Source: Sorghum bicolor
Lineage: Eukaryota; Streptophyta; Magnoliopsida; Poales; Poaceae
DNA: 64,000 bases
Reading direction: 5' to 3'
Assembly (NCBI RefSeq): GCF_000003195.3
Contig: NC_012872.2
Location: forward strand, 58,199,695-58,263,694
The position numbers were made by a program, and so were the translations under genes. The notes beneath the pieces are model-generated. The model did no database searches and was not told the DNA's origin. It saw only the letters and a program-made list of their open reading frames with translations. Positions within the stretch are counted from its first letter, which is position 1. Each line of letters begins with the position of its first letter. This document shows positions 35,436 to 45,869 of this stretch, in pieces.

Positions 35436-35670
35436 GGCCTTGTTTAGTTGGGAAAACTTTTACGACACTGTAGCACTTTCGTTTTTTTTGATAATTATTG
35501 TTCAACCATGGACTAACTAGGCTCAAAAGATTCGTCTCGTTAATTTTGATCAAACTGTGCAATTAGTTTTTTATTTTCGTCGACATATAATACTTTATGT
35601 ATACGTCTAAATATTCGATGTGACGAGAAATTTTGAAAAATATTGGGTTTTCGGTGAAAGTGACAAGACC
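35436..35670. mobile_element. Tourist MITE just upstream of gene copy B, TAG flanks
   Basis: The left end GGCCTTGTTTAGTTGGG and diverged right end GTGACAAGACC are flanked by TAG (35433-35435 and 35671-35673). The right end lies about 370 bp before the copy B ATG, a position comparable to the unrelated MITE before copy A. Confidence 0.82.
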
Positions 35671-36037
35671 TAGCTATGTCTACGGTAGAAAAAGTATAGA
35701 ATGGCAGCGCTTCTGCAGGCCACAGCACAGCATCCCGTTCCTAATCCTGTTGGCTTTGATTCCTCAACAAGTCGAAGCAGCCGAGGAGGCGAAGCGAAAC
35801 CGCCAGTCACCCACTTCTCCGCTGGAACGGGAGCACGTCCCTCCACCTCCACCAACACCGCAAGTCCGCAACAATCGAGGCCAAAAACCCCAACCAGTCC
35901 CCCATCCGCTCCTCTCCTCAGCCCAGCCACGCCCCCACGCGGCCACGCCCCGGCGATCTCTTCCTACGTGCGCGCGTGCCCCCAGCCTGCGTCGAGCCTT
36001 CACGCCACCACCCACCAACGTGCGCCCCCCCGGCACG

Positions 36038-38890
36038 ATGTCCTCCGGCGCCGACGCCTCCGACCTCGACGCCGCGCTCGCCCTCCTCTCCGGCCCGGAC
36101 CTCGTGGCGCACCTCCGCGCCACCTGCCGCAGGGCGGACTACGACGCGGCCTCGCGGGTGCTCGGCGACCGCGACCGCAGGCTTGCCCAGGTCGACGACG
36201 AGCTTGCCGAGGCCCGGATGGGCCTGGCGAACTTGGCCGCGCAGGTCCAGGACCTGGTGGAGCGCTGCCTCGCGCTCAAGGCGGAGGAGAGCCGCGGGAC
36301 GGGCAACCGCTCCTCGGGTGGCGCGATCGCGATCGCGGCCGCGGCGCCGCGGGTCGACTGGCGCGCTGAGGAGCCGGGCCCGAAAGGGGCTATTGACCTC
36401 TGCAGCAGCAGTGACGACGACGAGTTGGAGGAAGGGGAGTTCCGCCCCGATGTCGCGGGGGTTTCTTGCAAGCGGAAGGAGTCCGCGCCCAAGGGCGACG
36501 AAGGGCGCAGCGCGGGGGTTTCTTGCAAGCGGAAGGAGTCCGCGCCCAAGGGCGACGAATGGCGCAGCGCGGGGGTTTCTTGCAAGCGGAAGGAGTCTGC
36601 GCCCAAGGGCGACGAAGGGCGCAGCGCGGGGGTTTCTTGCAAGCGGAAGGAGTCTGCGCCCAAGGGCGACGAAGGGCGCAGCGCGGGGGTTTCTTGCAAG
36701 CGGAAGGAGTCCGCGTCCAAGGGCGACGAAGGGCGCCGCGCGGGGCTTTCTTGCAAGAGGAAGGCACCCGCGTCCGCGTGCTCGCCTGACAACGACGACG
36801 ACGACAAAATCCCACTCAGCCAGCTTATCAAGAAGCGGAGGAGAGCTAAGCCTTGGGCTAATGGCGAACCCAAGAAGGGGCATGGAGATGTGCAGGCGAA
36901 TTCTGCTGGACCTTTGGGGGTTGATCGGCCTGTGATTTCTCCCGTGAACAGGGGAATCCCCGAAGCAGTCGCTAAGCACATGGTTGGTAGCCCTGATGAT
37001 CCAAAGGTGGCGGCTTTCTTGCAGGGGACTGGGAATGGAAAATCGGGGAATAATGGGGGATTGTCCAGGACAATGCTGAATCCTCCGCCCACTGGTTCCA
37101 CTGCTGGGAACAGCCCGCGCAGGAACTGCTCCAAGCCCGATGGCTCTGAAGGCCGAGCGAGGATTGGTGAGCAACAAGGTCATGTTGCTGGTCCAGAGAA
37201 CGATGCGCCTATTCAGGTGAGAACTCCAAGGATTACAGACACGGTGAGGAGAATTGTGGCATCAGCCCGAGTTGGTGCTGAGACGCCCATGGAGCACACT
37301 GATTCTTCATCGGATGGAACTATCAGCATGGTTCTCAAGTCTATCCAAGGGCAGGAGAAAGCAATTGGTGGAGTGCACAAGACAAAGGTGTCGCTGGAAA
37401 CTAATAATGGAACTGTGGACAAAGCTAGCATTGTGGTTAAGGATACTAGAGAGCAAGGGATACCAGATGGCCAAGTGCTCCACACAAAGGTGCTGTCAAG
37501 AACTGAGGGAATTAGGGAACAAGGGGTTAACCTCAGTCCATGTCAGAGCTGGGTGGATACTCATGGATGCAGTCCCACGACATCAGATAAGCCAGTGTCA
37601 GCCACCTTGCAGCAGAAAAACCATCTTGCGCTTCATTCGGAGCAAATGTCAGTAGAGAGTTCATTGCCTTCAGCAGTTACAGGACACTGGAAATCTTCTT
37701 CAGATGTTCTTTTCTCATGCGTAGCAAATAAGGAGCTCTGCATGCAAGCTTCTTGTGCTCTTCACCGCCAGAAAAAGTTTATAACTCAGGGAGGAATCAC
37801 CAAATTTGATGCACACAGGTTTGTTAAAACTGAGTCCCTGGGAGGTTAAAAGTCATATGCTTTGAATAATCATCAGTTTTGTGCCCATACTTGTATTGCT
37901 TGTTTTTGCCTGACAGCAGTTGTGTAGGATATTTGGTAGTATATGCAGCCTTTAGCTTTCTACTCTGTCTTAGCTCATAACTGTGTTTTATTCAGCAAGT
38001 AGCTTTAAGGTACATGTAATTTTAACTCTAATGGATATTTGAAGGCAAGATCAAACATAAATCATTTAATTTTCAAGTCATGAACATTGTAATTGTCCTA
38101 GTTGCCTGATTTGTATTTATGTTTGAGTAATGAGTAGTGACTAAAAATATTTGGATTGAGTTAGTAATTTAATTCCATCTTGGATATGGACATATGGTTG
38201 TATTCGTGAGGAATGACTTTCGATTTGGTTATATCAGTATTTACTTCAGTTCCTTAAGTTTTGGAGCTATGTTCTGATGCGGATCCTAATTTTTAAATAT
38301 ATGTCCCCTTTAATGAGCTTATGCACATAGTATGTAGTTCCTAATTTAATGTCTATGAGTAGATATCCTGTAATTTAGTTAATCAACAGTGTGGTTTTCT
38401 GCTTACTCATGAATCTTAAAACTCTGCAAAGCATCTTTAGCCAATAGTGTGTTTACCTTTTTGCTGTTTCTGTTAATACTTTTGTTTTATCAAAATTCTG
38501 ACATATGTGCATTGATTAAATTTTCTAGTAAAATTTTGATTCATCTTGGAAAAGCTTTGCCAAAGCTAATATGTTTATTCATGATGACCCAGTTATCAAA
38601 ATTCAAAACACAATTTCTAGTAACATCTGATATTGTGTCTTACAATGGCACAATACTTTGCCCATTGTCGCGGTTTCTAAAGCTGTACTTGTTGACGATG
38701 TTCCTTTAGGGCGGCTGTGTTGGTGGAATTTCTTTTGGATGGCAACCTTCAGGGACCGCTGAAAAGAACTGCTGAGGACCTAGTGAAGCATGATTCTACA
38801 GGGCATGATTTTCTTGAGAGAGTAGTAGTGCAGTGCTGTGAGCAATTGTTCGGTATTTACAAGAACAAAGATGATAAATACTTTCGTTGA
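36038..38890 (+). CDS. Unrecognised nuclear protein with SUMO-interaction-like motif (copy B)
   Basis: Exons 36038-37818 and 38710-38890 join in phase 2 to give about 653 aa. It is a paralogue of the gene at 29912. The frame is open upstream to 35633, but that part lies in a MITE and an unshared leader; the ATG at 36038 aligns with copy A. AIDLCSSSDDDELEEGE is the SUMO-interaction-like motif. Then come five 19-aa repeats plus a degenerate sixth (core GVSCKRKESAPKGDEGRSA, 36457-36770), each with a KRK basic cluster. SQLIKKRRR follows as nuclear signal, then a unique region with ITDTVRRIVASARVGAE and polar sequence. Exon 2 encodes the same conserved helix (EFLLDGNLQGPLKRTAEDL). Its conserved ends and nuclear signals suggest a chromatin or transcription role, which is inference only. 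Confidence 0.72.
36457..36770 (+). repeat. 57-bp coding tandem repeats in gene copy B
   Basis: Five full 57-bp units and one degenerate unit encode the 19-aa phrase starting GVSCKRKES. Units are nearly identical at DNA level, implying recent expansion. Copy A has only two diverged equivalents. Confidence 0.9.
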
Positions 38891-40317
38891 AAGCGGCAAA
38901 ACTGTATCTGGTAAGGTTTGCACACTTATCATATGGAAGGGGTTACTATGTTTTGTTGTGATAATGTGATGTATATAGCTTATGCTGAAACTAATCATCT
39001 TCATGGATTAGAACGGCTAGCAGTTGTAGAAGTTGCAGTAACTTTGTTTCTTTACTTGCATTGTGTTTTGAAAGATAATACTGAGTGAGCTCAGTTGCCC
39101 ATCGTATATGCACCCTTTATTTTCCATCTCACCCGGTATGTTGATGAGTCGGTAAGAGATCTTATCTGGTGTTACCACTTTACTAACCACGATAACACCT
39201 AAACTGGTGCATTAATTTTTTTTAAAAAAAAGGATGGAGAGTTAATCCACTATGTGTATGCAAAGTTTGAGTTTGAACAAAAACTTGTGGTAAGAGAAAC
39301 TGGCACTTGGAATAGAATGTGCTGCAGACTCAGAAGAGTTTTGGAGAGAGGTTTCTTTTCCTTTTTCTGAAAACAGTATCAAGATGATTTGTTGTTAATG
39401 CTAAGTTGATGTTTGGATTCTGTGAGGAGGCCTGCTTATCCATTGATAAACTTTATCCTGTGGGTTAATTCTTGGTTTTAGCAATTATTTCAGATTCAGA
39501 TTATCATTCTGTTAGAGAGATTGTTTTTGCTGGCTGTGCAAGATATAGTTCTGTGATCTGTTGTCCCTGGTACGGTTCTCCTGGGTAAAATTTTTTGGGG
39601 CCTTGCGTTGCTAAAGATCCAAAGGGTGCTGAACATCCCATTCTTGGCTTTGCAGTTTGCTTGACTGGATTTCAGCCTGGACCAGGTACTCGGTTATGTA
39701 CTTATGTTAGTTTGCCATACGCCTGTGTGGCTGTGTTTGATTTGCCTTTGTACCTGGTGTAACTGCTACCTGAGTTCATTCGGAAACAGAGGTTGGAGAC
39801 ACAGTAAGGTTCCTTAATTGCAATTGGAAGTGGCATGTTGGGGATGACACAGTTTGTCTTGATGGCAAACAAGGAAAACAAAAAAAAATAGTGATAAATA
39901 AGGCACACCCTCTTAACTTTGGATAGAGAGTTTTCTCTTAAAGCACCCCTCTATTATTATGACTTAACTAGCAAATGTGTCTGTACACCATATTTTGGAA
40001 TTGGATTCCGTACCATCATCATTGGACGCGAGTTGTTGAATATGGGTCGTGAGTTTAGATTATATACGAGGCATAAATGACGCAGGGGTGTTCTGAGAAT
40101 AAAAAATGGGTGAGAAAAAACCCTTTGCTCTTTAATATTAGATAGGTATAGAGGTAAAGAGGGCACTGGTGTTCACAATTCACGTGTAGTACTCAGTGGA
40201 TGACGTTATTAATTGTGGACTGAGATCATCATGTTATTATTCTTAACATACATAGACTTAGAGTTTCATCTTGTTCTTTAGCTCAATCAGTGACGCGCAC
40301 ACGTCGGGAAGAATTTG
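38891..40317. other. Duplicated 3' flank of gene B and unassigned intergenic DNA
   Basis: Similarity to the copy A flank runs to about 39830. 39830-40317 has no recognised gene or element. Confidence 0.45.
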
Positions 40318-41134
40318 TGTCACGAACCTAGATAGCTAGAGTTGGAATTTGGGGTAGAATAGCAAGAATTTGGGGATTTTTTAGGGAACTCGGAAGAACT
40401 CAAAAGAACAAAACACCAGGACATATAGGGTGTGTTTGGTTGGGCTGCTAGGATGGGATTTGGCTCAGTTGGGCCAGTTATAGCTTATTTGGTTTGCAGG
40501 CCAGCCCATCTAGCCAGGCCCCAGGAGGCCGGCCGTACAGCTGGAGCCTGGCCCAGAAAGAAACACGGGGTTGGTGTTTCTTCTGGAGCCAGGCTCCGTC
40601 CGGCTCCCCGCGCGGTCCGCTTGGCCTTGGACGGCCACCGAATAAAAGGCAGAGCCTCACCGCTTGGCTAGGGTTTCGGGCTACTGTTCACTCTCCCTCT
40701 CCCGATCCGCCGCTCTCTCTCGCTGCCTCGCTCTCACTCGCGTCCCCCCTGTTTCCCTCCTCTTGGCCGTTCCATCGCAGGCGGCGGAGTTCGTCGGTGT
40801 TCCTGGTAAGGCCCCGTGGCGGTGGTATGCTGCAGCACTCCTCCTCTTCCCCTCTATTTCCTCTCCGTGTATTCTTGTGTTGCGCGAACACTGTTATGGC
40901 GATTTCCCTGGTTTTTTGCGCTGAGCTTTAGGGATTTGGTCGATGATGTTTACGGATCTGGGTGGCGCACTGATTGGTGACGCAGCCGATTCGAGTAATC
41001 TGTTAGGGTTGTACTCATACTGCTGCAAATGTCCCTAATTTTGTTTACCCAGCAAAAGATTAGTCCATCTCATGTTCAAGTCATGTGTTCTTTTCGGATC
41101 TGGGAGGCACACCTAGTGGTGGTGCAGCTGATCC

Positions 41135-42389
41135 TTGGAGACGGGGTCCTTGGTTTCTAATTCATGTCTAATTTCTTGTTTAGCACCATGGTTCGTTCAA
41201 CTAGGCGCCGTCAGCTTGTCAGTAGGGGAGCTGAGGAATGATATGATACTACATGAGACCTGTTTCGCAACCGAGCCCTTCTTTCAGCTGTGTCACCTGT
41301 TTCGCAACCGAGCCCTTCTCAGAGACAGCATCCACATGAGTATTGAAGAACAGGTAGCAATGTTCTTGATGGTTGTTGGTCATAACCAGCGATTCAGGGT
41401 TCTCACTCCTGTATTTAGGAGGTCTTTAGAAACCATCAGCAGATATTTCCAAGAAGTCCTGTATGCAGTAGGGGAGCTGAGGAATGATATGATACTACCA
41501 CCATCTACTGCTGTCGCTCCAAAAATTAACAACAGTAGGAGGTGGAACCCTTTCTTCAAGGTTGGAGTTCTTCACTACACCCAATGTCTATTTATCATGT
41601 AGGTTGTCCTTATTCCTAATCTTGCATATTGTGATAGGATTGTGTGGGGGCTATTGACGGAACGCATGTACTTGCCAGAGTCCCTGAAAAGTATAGGGCT
41701 GCTTTCATGGGGAGAAAGCATTCTACTACACAGAATGTCCTTGCTGCAGTGGATTTCGATCTGAGATTCACTTATGTGTTGGCTGGTTGGGAGGGATCTG
41801 CACATGATGCTAGGATCCTTGGAGATGCCTTGGAGAGGGAGGATGGCCTTAGAGTGCCACAAGGTAGTTTTACTACTTTGACAACCTGTTAGACATGGTC
41901 CACTAGGTACTGCTTGTAAGATCTAATATTGTGCTCCCCTCATGTTTAGGTAAGTTTTACCTTGTTGATGCTGGGTATGCTGTGAAGCCTGGGTTCCTCC
42001 CCCCATACAGAGCCACAAGATACCATCTTAGGGAGTTCGGTGTTAGAAGCCCCCAAAACCCAAGGGAGTTGTTCAACCTGAGGCATTCCTCGCTGAGAGT
42101 TACTGTTGAAAGAGCATTTGGTTCTCTGAAGAATAGGTTCAGGATCCTATACAACAAACCATTCCATCCCTACAAGACTCAGATTAAGCTAGTCCTAGCA
42201 TGTTGCATCCTGCACAATTGGATTCTTAGGTTTGGTCAAGATGAGATCATTCCTCTGGAGTCAGAATGGGAGCCCAACCCTCCTCATCACCATGGACCCC
42301 ATGACAATGGCTATGACAACACCACTTGGGCTGCCAAGAGAGATGAATGGGCATCACAGATGTGGTCTACTAGGACTGGGGCTAATTAG
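41135..42389 (+). CDS. PIF/Harbinger DDE transposase
   Basis: Catalyses cut-and-paste transposition in the nucleus, with the Myb-like partner helping DNA binding and nuclear import. Exons 41135-41560, 41638-41863 and 41950-42389 join in frame to about 363 aa. The N-terminal helical region has SIHMSIEEQVAMFLMVVGHN and FRRSLETISRYFQEVL. The catalytic domain shows the first Asp in GAIDGTHVLAR, the second in GWEGSAHDARIL and the Glu in TVERAFGSLKNRF; ACCILHNWIL closes the fold. This is the DDE_Tnp_4 pattern of HARBI1-like proteins. The core looks intact. The N-terminus seems rearranged: a phrase of about 30 bp (starting TAGGGGAGCTGAGGAATG) occurs at 41222 and 41470, and ACCTGTTTCGCAACCGAG is repeated at 41260 and 41296. 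An alternative ATG at 41189 meets a stop after 17 codons. Start site is uncertain; activity is doubtful. Confidence 0.88.
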
Positions 42390-42645
42390 TTGACATTGCT
42401 GCAGCAGTATGTTTTGTAGACCCAATGAACATGTATTATTAAATGCTGAGACCAGTCCCTAAGACTATGATGCCTGTGTTGTAGAACTAAGTCTCATTTC
42501 TATTGTTTGGTTATGTATTTTGTAATTCGAACTCTGTGATTGGTACTACGTTGTGCTTGAAATGTTTGTGTATCCATTTGTCTAATTTTCAAAGTGTTCC
42601 ATCCATTTGTTCGTTATTTTGTACTTTTCCATGGTTCTGGTAGCT

Positions 42646-43647
42646 ATGGAGGGTATCGATGCCTTCCACATCTTTGGGGAGGATCTTGCAGGGCCAGAAG
42701 TGCCAGAGGTGCAACCTGTTCAGCAAGCCAGTGTGCAGGTACCAAGGCTGAACTGGAGCACCCTGATGTCTGCCAGAATGCTAGAGAGGTTCTCGATGCT
42801 GGTTGCAGATGGGGTCAGAACTGATAAAGGATTCAAAGACATCCATGTTCAGGGTGTGGCAAAGGACCTGCAGGCCTTCATCAATGCCCCAGTGACTGCA
42901 TCACAAGTCTACAACCATCTTCATAAGTGGAGTGCAAAGTGGAAAAGACTGTGCAAACTGAAGGAGCTTAGTGGCGCCAACTGGGATGAAGATCTGTGCA
43001 TGATAACCCTTGATCCTGAACACTACCATGGACATGTCAAGGTAAATGTTTTCCAACTATTTTTCAATTGATCACATTTTTTACACTGTCTAATTGTTGC
43101 TAACTCATCTACTTTGCAGGATCATCCCAAAGATGCAGAATTCCTCAATGTGCCCATCATGCATTATCATTACATGCAAACTGTGTTTGGATGTGGTGTC
43201 GCAACTGGGAAGTTTGCTATGGGATCCAATGAACCACTTGGCCAGCCTGCAGCAACAGAGACCATTGATCTTGAGGCAGAAGGAGTAAACAGCAACAGAG
43301 ATGCAGGACATTCATTCACCAAAGGGAAAGCTGCGAGGATCAACAAGACTAAGCATGAAGAAAGCACCAATGCTAGGCGTGAAGACAATGGCAGTGGGAA
43401 GAGGAAGAGGGTTCTGAATGAGGATGATGCAGCACTTCTGCATGGAATGACAGAGGCAGTGGTGGGACTAAGCAGTGCTATCAAGGAAGGCAACCATTCA
43501 GAAGCTGCACCAGGGATTTATGATGCTGTCATGACCTGCCCCAACTTTGCTAGATCTGATCTGATGATTTGCCTCAACTATCTCATGCAGAACAAGGCGT
43601 CAGCATTGGTGTTTGTGGGGATGACTGCAGAGGACAAGGAACTGTGA
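42646..43647 (+). CDS. Harbinger ORF1: Myb/SANT-like DNA-binding protein
   Basis: Partner protein of PIF/Harbinger transposases that binds subterminal DNA and carries the transposase to the nucleus. Exons 42646-43041 and 43120-43647 join in phase 0 to 307 aa. The N-terminal half holds the trihelix-like segment with conserved tryptophans (NWSTLMSARMLERFSMLVAD, then HLHKWSAKWKRLCKLKELSG, then NWDEDLCMI), typical of plant Myb/SANT-like transposon proteins. The C-terminal half contains basic GKRKRV and a helical end (YLMQNKASALVFVGMTAEDKEL). The ATG at 42646 follows a CAG/TAG-type junction and starts MEGIDAFHIFGED; an upstream in-frame ATG at 42607 is possible. It follows the transposase on the same strand, the usual arrangement. 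Confidence 0.85.
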
Positions 43648-43964
43648 ATCAGTACTCATCTTGCTAAAGTTAAGAGTCAGATGGCCTTCCAGTAAGGGCA
43701 GTTGGTGCTGACGCAATGTAGCAGTTCAACCCATTTTGATGACCATTGACACTTAGTTAGCTATCATTTTAGGGCAGTCCTGGGTGGATCATGATAGTTA
43801 GCTATCCTTGTAGTTAGCTCTCATAGTCTGATTGCTACATTTTGCTGTCATAAACACCATGTTATAATTTGTGTGATGTACTGAAGATTTCTATGCTGGC
43901 TAGTTACATGTTCGAATTTGTGTGACATACCGAGTATGTTTGTCTTGGCTAGTTACAATTCTGT

Positions 43965-44282
43965 ATGCTTGCAGTGATGAAGACCAAATTCTATGTCGTT
44001 TTTGTTGGGCGCAAACCAGGTGTGTACACGACTTGGATGGACTGCAACCGTGAAGTGTCAGGGTACCGAGGCAATCTGCATTGCAGTTTTGCTTCTCGGG
44101 ATGATGCTGAAAAGGCCTTGCTTCAATTCCAGGCAAAAGCAAGCATGGCAAAGACACATGAAAGAGTACCAGAAGAATTTCCAATCGAGCAGAAGGTCTT
44201 CCAAGTCAATGTGAAGGACTGTTTGCTGGGATTTCTGATAGCCATTGTAATCATACAAGTCTATTTCTTCATCTTTAAGTAG
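43965..44282 (+). CDS. Viroplasmin (RNase H1 N-terminal-like) domain protein with C-terminal membrane helix
   Basis: A single-exon frame of 105 aa (101 if the second ATG at 43977 is used). Residues 7-55 (KFYVVFVGRKPGVYTTW, then CNREVSGYRG, then CSFASRDDAEKAL) match the viroplasmin fold also found at the N-terminus of RNase H1, where it binds RNA/DNA hybrids. There is no RNase H catalytic domain. The last 20 residues (LGFLIAIVIIQVYFFIF plus K) form one hydrophobic helix at the very C-terminus, a tail-anchor arrangement. It lies about 320 bp after the Myb-like gene on the same strand, inside the transposon boundaries. Function unknown; nucleic-acid binding at a membrane is inference. A 5' exon spliced at the CAG before 43975 cannot be excluded. 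Confidence 0.7.
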   Translation: MLAVMKTKFYVVFVGRKPGVYTTWMDCNREVSGYRGNLHCSFASRDDAEKALLQFQAKASMAKTHERVPEEFPIEQKVFQVNVKDCLLGFLIAIVIIQVYFFIFK

Positions 44283-44697
44283 ATTAATGATCAGCTGTAA
44301 TGTTGGAAGCCTATTTCATTACAAGTCTATTTCGTCATGAAGACAGTGTAATTCAAACTAGATTATGAGTGCAAACACCATTCGGTTTAATCGAAGAAAC
44401 ACCATTTCGTAGAACAAACACCATTTCAGAGATTTGAACAACGGTAGAACAAACACCATTTCTCAGTAGCACTGAAATGTTTTCACCAAAGTTCCAGAGA
44501 CTGGTGTACAAAGTCCCAACACCAGTAGGATATACTATCATCACTGCACCGTCTGCTATGCCTGAAGCTAACTTAACCTAAACCAAAAGACCTAGACTAC
44601 AAGCTGTTGTGGTTACTAACAGCTGAGTCGTAAGTGGACCAACATTGCTACGATCCTACATCAGCAAAATGTCCTGCAAATCCCAGCTACCTGAACA

Positions 44698-45727
44698 TCA
44701 GTTCTTCCTAAACAGGGCCAGCGCCAAGACGACAATCACTGCCAGCAAACAGTACACCAGATACTTGAGCTTTCCAGCTTCGACTGCAATGCTGATAGCC
44801 TTCCTCTTATAGCGCGAACAGATCATCTCGGCCATGCGCTTGGTGCGGTTGACCTCCTGCTCCAGCTCGACCTTGGCATTGTTCACGGCGTAGTTGAGGC
44901 GGATCGCCTCGATCAACTCCTCATTTGCCCTTGCCTCACAGCGCCTGGTGGTCTTGAGTTCTTTCCAAAGCTCCTTGAGGGATTGCTGCAGGCGCTGTGG
45001 CCAGGGGGCATCGATCCACTCAACAAACTGGCAACACTCAATGTTGTCCTACAAATAACATGCTTTGATTAGATCTTTGAGGGTTAAATACACATAAAAG
45101 AAAATATGGATCTGTTGTACAGTCACCTGCACTGGGCAACCGAAGAAGCGCCTGCCTGTGTTCTTGCCTCCCCAGGCTCTCTTCACAATAGCATTCAGAC
45201 CACAGCCGCATTTTGGAAGATGAACATCAGTGAGGCCGGACCAATCCCTTTCCAGATAAGCATCCGGAACGAACGAGTCGCTCTCCTCCTACGATTCGTG
45301 CTCGAACAACCAACACAGACCAAAAAACCAGAATCAAAATCATGAAATTGAGGGTTCGTAGGTTACGGTTTTGCACAATACATCCGGATTCGGAAGCGGA
45401 TTAAAGTACAACTGTAATCAATCGCTCAATCCCATGAAAAGGGGAACAATTTCTTCGGTTCCTAAACCTAAAACCCTAGCAGATAGAGGGATTGGGAGCG
45501 ATGTTGAAGAGGCCTACCTCCGAAGAAGCATCGTGGTCGGAGTCGCCGTTGTCGGACGAGACACCGACGGGCTCGGAGTGGCTGCGTACGGAATCGCTGC
45601 CGGATGGAGTTGCCGAGGCGCGGCGTTCGGTCGCAGAATGCGAGACGCACTCGCAACCAGACCCCCCCTCGCACCGGAGTAGGCCACGGCGGATCTCGGC
45701 GTCCGCGGCGGGCTGGCAGTCGCTCAT
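44698..45727 (-). CDS. GRF-type zinc-finger protein with coiled coil and C-terminal membrane helix
   Basis: Three minus-strand exons, 45727-45518, 45288-45127 and 45048-44698, all phase 0, give 240 aa. Exon 1 is Ser/Asp/Glu-rich (MSDCQPAADAEIRRG at the start). Exon 2 and early exon 3 hold the zinc finger: KCGCGLNAIVKRAW, then NTGRRFFGCP, then CCQFVEWID; this CxC...C...C pattern with GRF-like core is the zf-GRF family, which binds nucleic acids. A helical coiled-coil region follows (LKELWKELKTTRRCEARANE and on). The C-terminus is a membrane helix (YLVYCLLAVIVVLALALF) ending FRKN, again tail-anchor-like. A TATA box lies 135 bp upstream. This domain order is common among uncharacterised grass proteins. 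Here it lies convergent to the viroplasmin-type gene within the Harbinger element. Confidence 0.82.
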
Positions 45728-45860
45728 CGTCGAGCGCGGTTGAAGACGACGGCGGAGGACGGAGGGCTCGGCGGATCTGAGCGAGAGGAGACGAAGGGGC
45801 GAGTGGGAGGCGTCGGGAGGTGAGCGAAAGGGTACGGACGAGTGGGAGGGGTCTGCCGTC

Positions 45861-45869
45861 CTTTATAAC
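45861..45869 (-). promoter_or_regulatory. TATA box of the GRF zinc-finger gene
   Basis: The minus strand reads TGTTATAAAGG, 135-145 bp upstream of the ATG at 45727. The intervening sequence is GC-rich leader. Confidence 0.55.

Noticed and set aside
35633..36037. N-terminal extension of gene copy B to an upstream ATG at 35633
   Set aside because: The ATG lies in a MITE and the extension is not shared with copy A, whereas the ATG at 36038 aligns between both copies.
35918..37183. 421-codon minus-strand frame opposite gene copy B
   Set aside because: Same reason: an antisense shadow of a GC-rich, repetitive sense exon.
45106..45682. Plus-strand frames opposite the GRF zinc-finger exons
   Set aside because: The minus-strand exons have consistent phases, consensus splice sites and a recognisable zinc finger; the plus frames have none.
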